Shown here: positions 16,316 through 19,817 of the stretch, in pieces | Layout: every line of letters begins with the position of its first letter | How positions within the stretch are numbered: position 1 is the stretch's first letter | Assembly: GCA_016462625.1 (NCBI GenBank) | Contig: JAEMSV010000069.1 | Location: forward strand, 1 to 19,817 | Origin: Solirubrobacteraceae bacterium | GTDB lineage: Bacteria; Actinomycetota; Thermoleophilia; Solirubrobacterales; Solirubrobacteraceae | Reading direction: 5' to 3' | Length of the DNA stretch: 19,817 nt | Position numbers and translations under genes: made by a program | Notes under the pieces: generated by a model | What the model saw: only the letters and a program-made list of their open reading frames with translations | What the model was told of the DNA's origin: nothing | The model's database searches: none

Positions 16316-16914
16316 TCCTCGCCGTTCAGCAGCGATGCGGCCGGCGAGAGACACCCGCTGCGCACGAACCCGGCCGTATGCGCGCTGTACGCCCACACCT
16401 GGAAGACGTTCTTGCCCGCGCGGTAGTAGACCGCCACGTGCTGGGCCTTGTTGAGCGCGATCGGGTCGTCGCGCAGCTTGCCGCTCTTGGGGTCGTAGTT
16501 GCCGTAGAGGGTGGTCGGGCAGGTGACCTCGTAGTAGAGGGCCGGCGGCTTCGCCTCGTCGATCGACTTCGGCGTGCCGGTCTTCGCCTTGCGGATCGTG
16601 AGCGTCCGGCGCAGCTTGGTCCCGTCCGACAGCTCCGCCGTGACGGTCGCCTTCCCGGGCTCCAGGCCGACGGCCGCGCTCGTGCACGGGGTCGACTCGA
16701 TCGGCTCGGGGTCCCAGCAGTAGTTCCTGACGGTCTGCTTCTTCCCGAGACCGCTGACCGTCGCCATCAGCGGCTGGCCGCCGTAGAAGGTCGTGCCGGG
16801 CTTGCCTCCGGTGAAGGTGGCATGGACCTTGAGCGACGGCGCGGCGTGCGCGGCTGACGTGGCCGTCCACGCGATGACCGCCGCGAGCGTGAGGGTGAGA
16901 CGCGTGCGGGTCAT
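16312..16914 (-). CDS. Secreted protein of unknown function with four cysteines
   Basis: A 200-residue predicted exported protein. It begins [20 protein letters not shown] followed by AAHAAPS, a clear Sec signal peptide with cleavage likely after AHA. There is no lipobox cysteine. The mature part has four cysteines (NYCWDP, TPCTS, VTCPTT, SGCLS), probably two disulfides, and a beta-rich look with [20 protein letters not shown] and [21 protein letters not shown] do not recognise a family. ATG 16914 gives a normal signal peptide; a TTG at 16947, directly abutting the methyltransferase stop, would add 11 residues. Position suggests cotranscription with the methyltransferase and menE, but no shared function is evident. 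Confidence 0.75.
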   Translation of the reverse strand: MTRTRLTLTLAAVIAWTATSAAHAAPSLKVHATFTGGKPGTTFYGGQPLMATVSGLGKKQTVRNYCWDPEPIESTPCTSAAVGLEPGKATVTAELSDGTKLRRTLTIRKAKTGTPKSIDEAKPPALYYEVTCPTTLYGNYDPKSGKLRDDPIALNKAQHVAVYYRAGKNVFQVWAYSAHTAGFVRSGCLSPAASLLNGED

Positions 16915-16947
16915 GCCTCGGTGCTGCCCGAGGCGCGCGCGGGCCAA

Positions 16948-17793
16948 TCAGGCTTCGCCGAGGGCGACGTGCGTTCGGGCGGGCAGCTCGAGGCGATCCC
17001 GGCCCTCCGAGACGATGCCGACGCGCGCATCGACGGCGTCGCGCAGGTCGTCCCGCTGCTCGGGCGTCAACGCCGCGACCGCGTCGTAGAGCGTCCCCGA
17101 CATGTCGAGGAGGGTGTCCCACCAGTCGTCGGCGTCGTCGAAGCGCAGCGTCATCCCGACCTGCTCGACGTACGGCTCCACGAACCCGGCGTCCTCGAGC
17201 GCGGCGGTGATGGTCGCCGGGTCGCGCCAGGTGAACATGTCCGGTTGCGGCTCTGCCGCCGGCGGCTGCTCGATGAACCGGGCGACCTCCTCGCGGGCGA
17301 TCGTCTGCCAGGGATTGTCCTCGGGCGCCGTCCACGCGGCGAGGACGAGGCGGCCGCCGGGGCGCAGCACGCGGCGGCACTCGCTCAGGGATGCGCCGGG
17401 ATCGGCGAGGAGCATGAACCCCCAGCGGCACAGGATCGCGTCGACGCTCGCCGTCGGCAGGTCGAGCCACTCGGCGTCCATGGCCTGCGTCTCCACGCCG
17501 GGGACCTCGAGCTCTGCCGCGCGGGACTGCGCCAGCTCGAGCATGCCCTCGGACGCATCGGTGAGGATCGCGCGGCCCCCGGGCCGAACCAGCTCGGCGG
17601 CGAGCAGTCCCACGTCGGCCGCGCCACAGGCCAGCTCGAGGATCGTCTGCGCGGGCTGCGGGTCGGCGAGCTCGACCATCCGGAAGCTGACCGGCGCCGT
17701 GTCACGCGACCAGCGGCCCCGCTGGGCGCCCCACCCTGCGGCGGACTTCTCCCAGCGCTCGATGCTGCGCTTGCGGTAGGCGTCGTGGTCCAT
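16948..17793 (-). CDS. SAM-dependent class I methyltransferase
   Basis: A 281-residue Rossmann-fold methyltransferase. Motif I is [20 protein letters not shown] (51-70), followed by the acidic end of strand 2 in [35 protein letters not shown], and the post-motif [20 protein letters not shown]. The N-terminus is unlike the canonical MenG/UbiE demethylmenaquinone methyltransferase, so the substrate is open. It begins 3 nt after the menE stop, with GGGAG about 9 nt upstream inside menE, so it is coupled to a menaquinone gene. That context raises the possibility of a quinone-pathway or quinone-modifying methyltransferase. The general class is certain; the substrate is not. Confidence 0.88.
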   Translation of the reverse strand: MDHDAYRKRSIERWEKSAAGWGAQRGRWSRDTAPVSFRMVELADPQPAQTILELACGAADVGLLAAELVRPGGRAILTDASEGMLELAQSRAAELEVPGVETQAMDAEWLDLPTASVDAILCRWGFMLLADPGASLSECRRVLRPGGRLVLAAWTAPEDNPWQTIAREEVARFIEQPPAAEPQPDMFTWRDPATITAALEDAGFVEPYVEQVGMTLRFDDADDWWDTLLDMSGTLYDAVAALTPEQRDDLRDAVDARVGIVSEGRDRLELPARTHVALGEA

Positions 17794-17796
17794 GCG

Positions 17797-19083
17797 TCAG
17801 AGCTCCCGGCGCATGAGCTTGCCAGAGGCGGTCCGCGGAAGGGTCGCGGCGAACGCGATGTCCTTGGGCACCTTGAAGCCGGCGAGCCGCTCGCGGACGT
17901 GGGCGCGCAGGTTCTCGGGATCGGCGTGCATGCCCGGCCGCAGCACGACCGTCGCGATGACCGCCTCGCCCCACTCGTCGTCGGGACGGGCGTGGACCGC
18001 GGCCTCGGCGACCGCGGGGTGGGCCTCGAGCACCGCCTCGACCTCGGCCGGTGCGACGTTCTCGCCTCCGGTGACGATCGTGTCGGCGAGCCGTCCGGTG
18101 ATCGCGAGGTGCCCCGCGTCGTCGCGCTGCCCGAGATCCCCCGTGTGCAGCCAGCCGTCATCGGCGAGCGCACCCGGCGCGACCGTCGGGCTCCGGACCA
18201 AGATCTCGCCGTCGGGTGCGATCCGCACCCGGGTGCAGAAGAGCGGCGGCCCGCCGGTGGTGATCTGCGAGCACGCCTCGGTCATGCCGTAGGTGGTCAC
18301 GCAGCGAATGCCGGCGGCCCGCGCCCGCTCCACCAGGGCGGGCGGGATCGGCCCGCCGCCGACGAGTGCCGCACGGAGAGCAGGCGGGTTCGTGACCCCG
18401 GCGTCCAGAAGCCGCGACAGCATCGTCGGCACGACCGAGATCAGGGTCGGCCCCTCCGGCGAGGCGAGATCGCGCGCGACCCGCTCGGCGTCGAAGCCCG
18501 GATGGAGGATCGCCGTCGTGCCGCCGATCGCCGCCCGAATCAGGATCGACAGGCCCCCGACGTGCGCCAGCGGCATCGCGCACAGCCAGCGCTCGTGCGG
18601 GTCGTGGCCGAGCGCGACGGCCGAGCCGGCGGCGCTCCACCAGAAGTTCGCATCGGTGAGCCCGATCGGCTTGGGCGCAGACGTGGTGCCGGAGGTGTGG
18701 ACGACGATCGCGGTCGGGTCCGGGCCCGGGTCGTCCAGCGACACGACGATGACGCCCTTGGACATAGGCAGCGCGTCCTCGACGATCCGGTCGCATCCGG
18801 CCAGCCGCGCTGCCCGGTCCTCGGGCCCCAGGCGCGGGTCGACCGGGACCACCGTCGCGCCGGCGCGGAGGATGCCGAACAGCGCGCTCGCGAACGCGAG
18901 GCTCGGCGGCATCACGAGGCCGATCCGGGAGCCCGGGCCCAGCCCGTCGGCCCGCAGCCGGTCGGCCACCGCGTTGGCGTCCTGGTCGAGCATCCCGTAG
19001 GTGAGCGTCCCGCCGTCCGTGACGACGGCGGGGACCCGCGGCCGTTCGACGGCGGTGCGCCTCAGGCAGGCATCGAGCAGCAC
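17797..19083 (-). CDS. menE: O-succinylbenzoate-CoA ligase (AMP-forming)
   Basis: An ANL-superfamily acyl-CoA ligase of about 428 residues that activates o-succinylbenzoate in menaquinone synthesis. The order of motifs is standard: phosphate-binding [16 protein letters not shown] (slightly diverged from TSGTTGxPKG), [52 protein letters not shown] at the hinge, and [13 protein letters not shown] with the C-terminal catalytic lysine. The MenE assignment rests on size and on the adjacent divergent menB. The start is probably GTG 19083, 7 nt after a minus-strand TAACTT; TTG 19092 is an alternative. Reading farther upstream runs antisense through menB and is rejected. Confidence 0.87.
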   Translation of the reverse strand: MLLDACLRRTAVERPRVPAVVTDGGTLTYGMLDQDANAVADRLRADGLGPGSRIGLVMPPSLAFASALFGILRAGATVVPVDPRLGPEDRAARLAGCDRIVEDALPMSKGVIVVSLDDPGPDPTAIVVHTSGTTSAPKPIGLTDANFWWSAAGSAVALGHDPHERWLCAMPLAHVGGLSILIRAAIGGTTAILHPGFDAERVARDLASPEGPTLISVVPTMLSRLLDAGVTNPPALRAALVGGGPIPPALVERARAAGIRCVTTYGMTEACSQITTGGPPLFCTRVRIAPDGEILVRSPTVAPGALADDGWLHTGDLGQRDDAGHLAITGRLADTIVTGGENVAPAEVEAVLEAHPAVAEAAVHARPDDEWGEAVIATVVLRPGMHADPENLRAHVRERLAGFKVPKDIAFAATLPRTASGKLMRREL

Positions 19084-19107
19084 CCCCGGCAAGTTAGTGT
19101 CCGGCCC
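19084..19107. promoter_or_regulatory. 24-bp divergent menE/menB promoter with overlapping -10 elements
   Basis: TAGTGT (19095-19100, plus) lies exactly 7 nt before the menB ATG, and TAACTT (19096-19091, minus) lies exactly 7 nt before the menE GTG. The two hexamers share the base pairs 19095-19096. This is the layout of a bidirectional promoter producing two leaderless mRNAs. The -35 regions would fall inside the opposite genes and are weak. Confidence 0.5.
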
Positions 19108-19817
19108 ATGCCAGTTGAGTGGAACGCCGCGGGAACCGTCGAGTACGAGGACATCCGCTACGAGACCTCGTCCGCGCCTCACGCCGGGATCGCGAAGATC
19201 ACGATCAACCGGCCCGAGGTCCGCAACGCGTTCCGGCCCCAGACGATCATGGAGATCTCCAGCGCCATGGAGCAGGCGCGCGAGGACGGCGACGTCGGCG
19301 TGATCATCCTCACGGGCGAGGGGCCGCTGGCGTTCTGCTCGGGCGGCGACCAGCGCGTGCGCGGCGACACCGGCTACATGACCGAGCCGGGCAAGGCCGG
19401 CGCCGTCGGCCGCTTCCACGTCACCGACCTGCAGGTGCAGATCAAGCGACTGCCCAAGCCGGTCGTCGCGATGGTCGCGGGCTACGCGGTCGGCGGCGGG
19501 CACGTCCTGCACCTCGTCTGCGACCTGACCATCGCCGCGGACAACGCGCGGTTCGGCCAGACCGGCCCGAAGGTCGGCTCGTGGGACGGCGGCTTCGGCG
19601 CCTCGCTCATGCGCGACCTGATCGGCCCGAAGCGCGCCAAGGAGATGTGGCTGCTCTGCCGCCAGTACGACGCGGCGCAGGCCTACGAGATGGGCCTGGT
19701 CAACACGGTCGTCCCGCTCGACCGCCTCGAGGACGAGACGGTGCAGTGGTGCGATGAGATGCTCGCCCTCTCCCCCTTCGCGCTGCGGCTGGTCAAGTCG
19801 TCGTTCAACGCGCACGA
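19108..19817 (+). CDS. menB: 1,4-dihydroxy-2-naphthoyl-CoA synthase (3' end outside window)
   Basis: The crotonase-fold enzyme that cyclises o-succinylbenzoyl-CoA in menaquinone synthesis, using the product of MenE. 236 codons are visible from ATG 19108. It shows the MenB-specific signature rather than a generic enoyl-CoA hydratase: [61 protein letters not shown] in sequence, and [12 protein letters not shown] with the active-site segment. The usual length is 270-300 residues, so the C-terminal part is missing at the window edge. It diverges from menE across 24 bp with a TAGTGT -10 exactly 7 nt before the ATG, consistent with a leaderless mRNA. Confidence 0.95.
   Translation, partial: MPVEWNAAGTVEYEDIRYETSSAPHAGIAKITINRPEVRNAFRPQTIMEISSAMEQAREDGDVGVIILTGEGPLAFCSGGDQRVRGDTGYMTEPGKAGAVGRFHVTDLQVQIKRLPKPVVAMVAGYAVGGGHVLHLVCDLTIAADNARFGQTGPKVGSWDGGFGASLMRDLIGPKRAKEMWLLCRQYDAAQAYEMGLVNTVVPLDRLEDETVQWCDEMLALSPFALRLVKSSFNAH

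Noticed and set aside
19084..19815. N-terminal extension of the menE frame to 19815
   Set aside because: It is antisense to menB, which has clear MenB motifs; the family N-terminus begins near 19083.

Overview
This is a gene-dense, very GC-rich stretch of bacterial chromosome. TGA stops dominate, start codons often overlap the preceding stop, and many genes appear to be transcribed with little or no 5' leader. The protein families (actinobacterial-type SerC, 534-residue SerA, MenB/MenE, DUF4190, an ArsR-SRPBCC-VOC operon) point to the Actinomycetota. A Thermoleophilia/Solirubrobacterales-type organism is my guess, inferred from style only. I see no tRNA, rRNA, transposase, integrase or CRISPR array, so this looks like core chromosome and not an island.

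Layout. (1) 1-2525, minus strand: an XRE-cupin regulator, leuC and leuD (cut by the window edge) form one operon behind a palindrome-rich promoter. (2) 2561-4591: a membrane diguanylate cyclase (minus) and a patatin-like hydrolase (plus) diverge from a region with a perfect 18-bp palindrome. (3) 4596-6338, minus: leuA preceded by a 15-residue leader peptide with seven leucines, a classic attenuation leader. (4) 6386-7534, minus: an arsR / SRPBCC / VOC operon with overlapping genes and a tandem AACC-N4-GGTT operator. (5) 7573-9536, minus: an APC-family amine/amino-acid permease overlapping a universal stress protein gene. (6) 9740-11702, plus: a class-I-amidotransferase-like gamma-glutamyl hydrolase (peptidase C26) followed by a YbdK-type carboxylate-amine ligase; with the permease this may be a gamma-glutamyl-compound module. 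(7) 11706-14597, minus: serC and serA, overlapping by 1 nt, behind an RNA that matches the ZTP (pfl) riboswitch. (8) 14617-16275, minus: ilvC and a proline-rich DUF4190 membrane protein. (9) 16312-19083, minus: menE, a methyltransferase and a small secreted protein. (10) 19108 to the right edge, plus: menB, which diverges from menE across only 24 bp.

Together the window holds branched-chain amino-acid genes (leuA, leuC, leuD, ilvC), the first two serine-pathway steps (serA, serC) and two menaquinone genes (menB, menE). Each biosynthetic unit has its own visible control element: leader-peptide attenuation for leuA, a riboswitch for serCA, palindromic operators for the regulator-leuCD unit and for ilvC. 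The most rewarding parts are therefore the short non-coding stretches. The strongest are the leuA leader, the ZTP riboswitch on serine synthesis, and the candidate operator of an XRE-cupin regulator that may control leucine genes.
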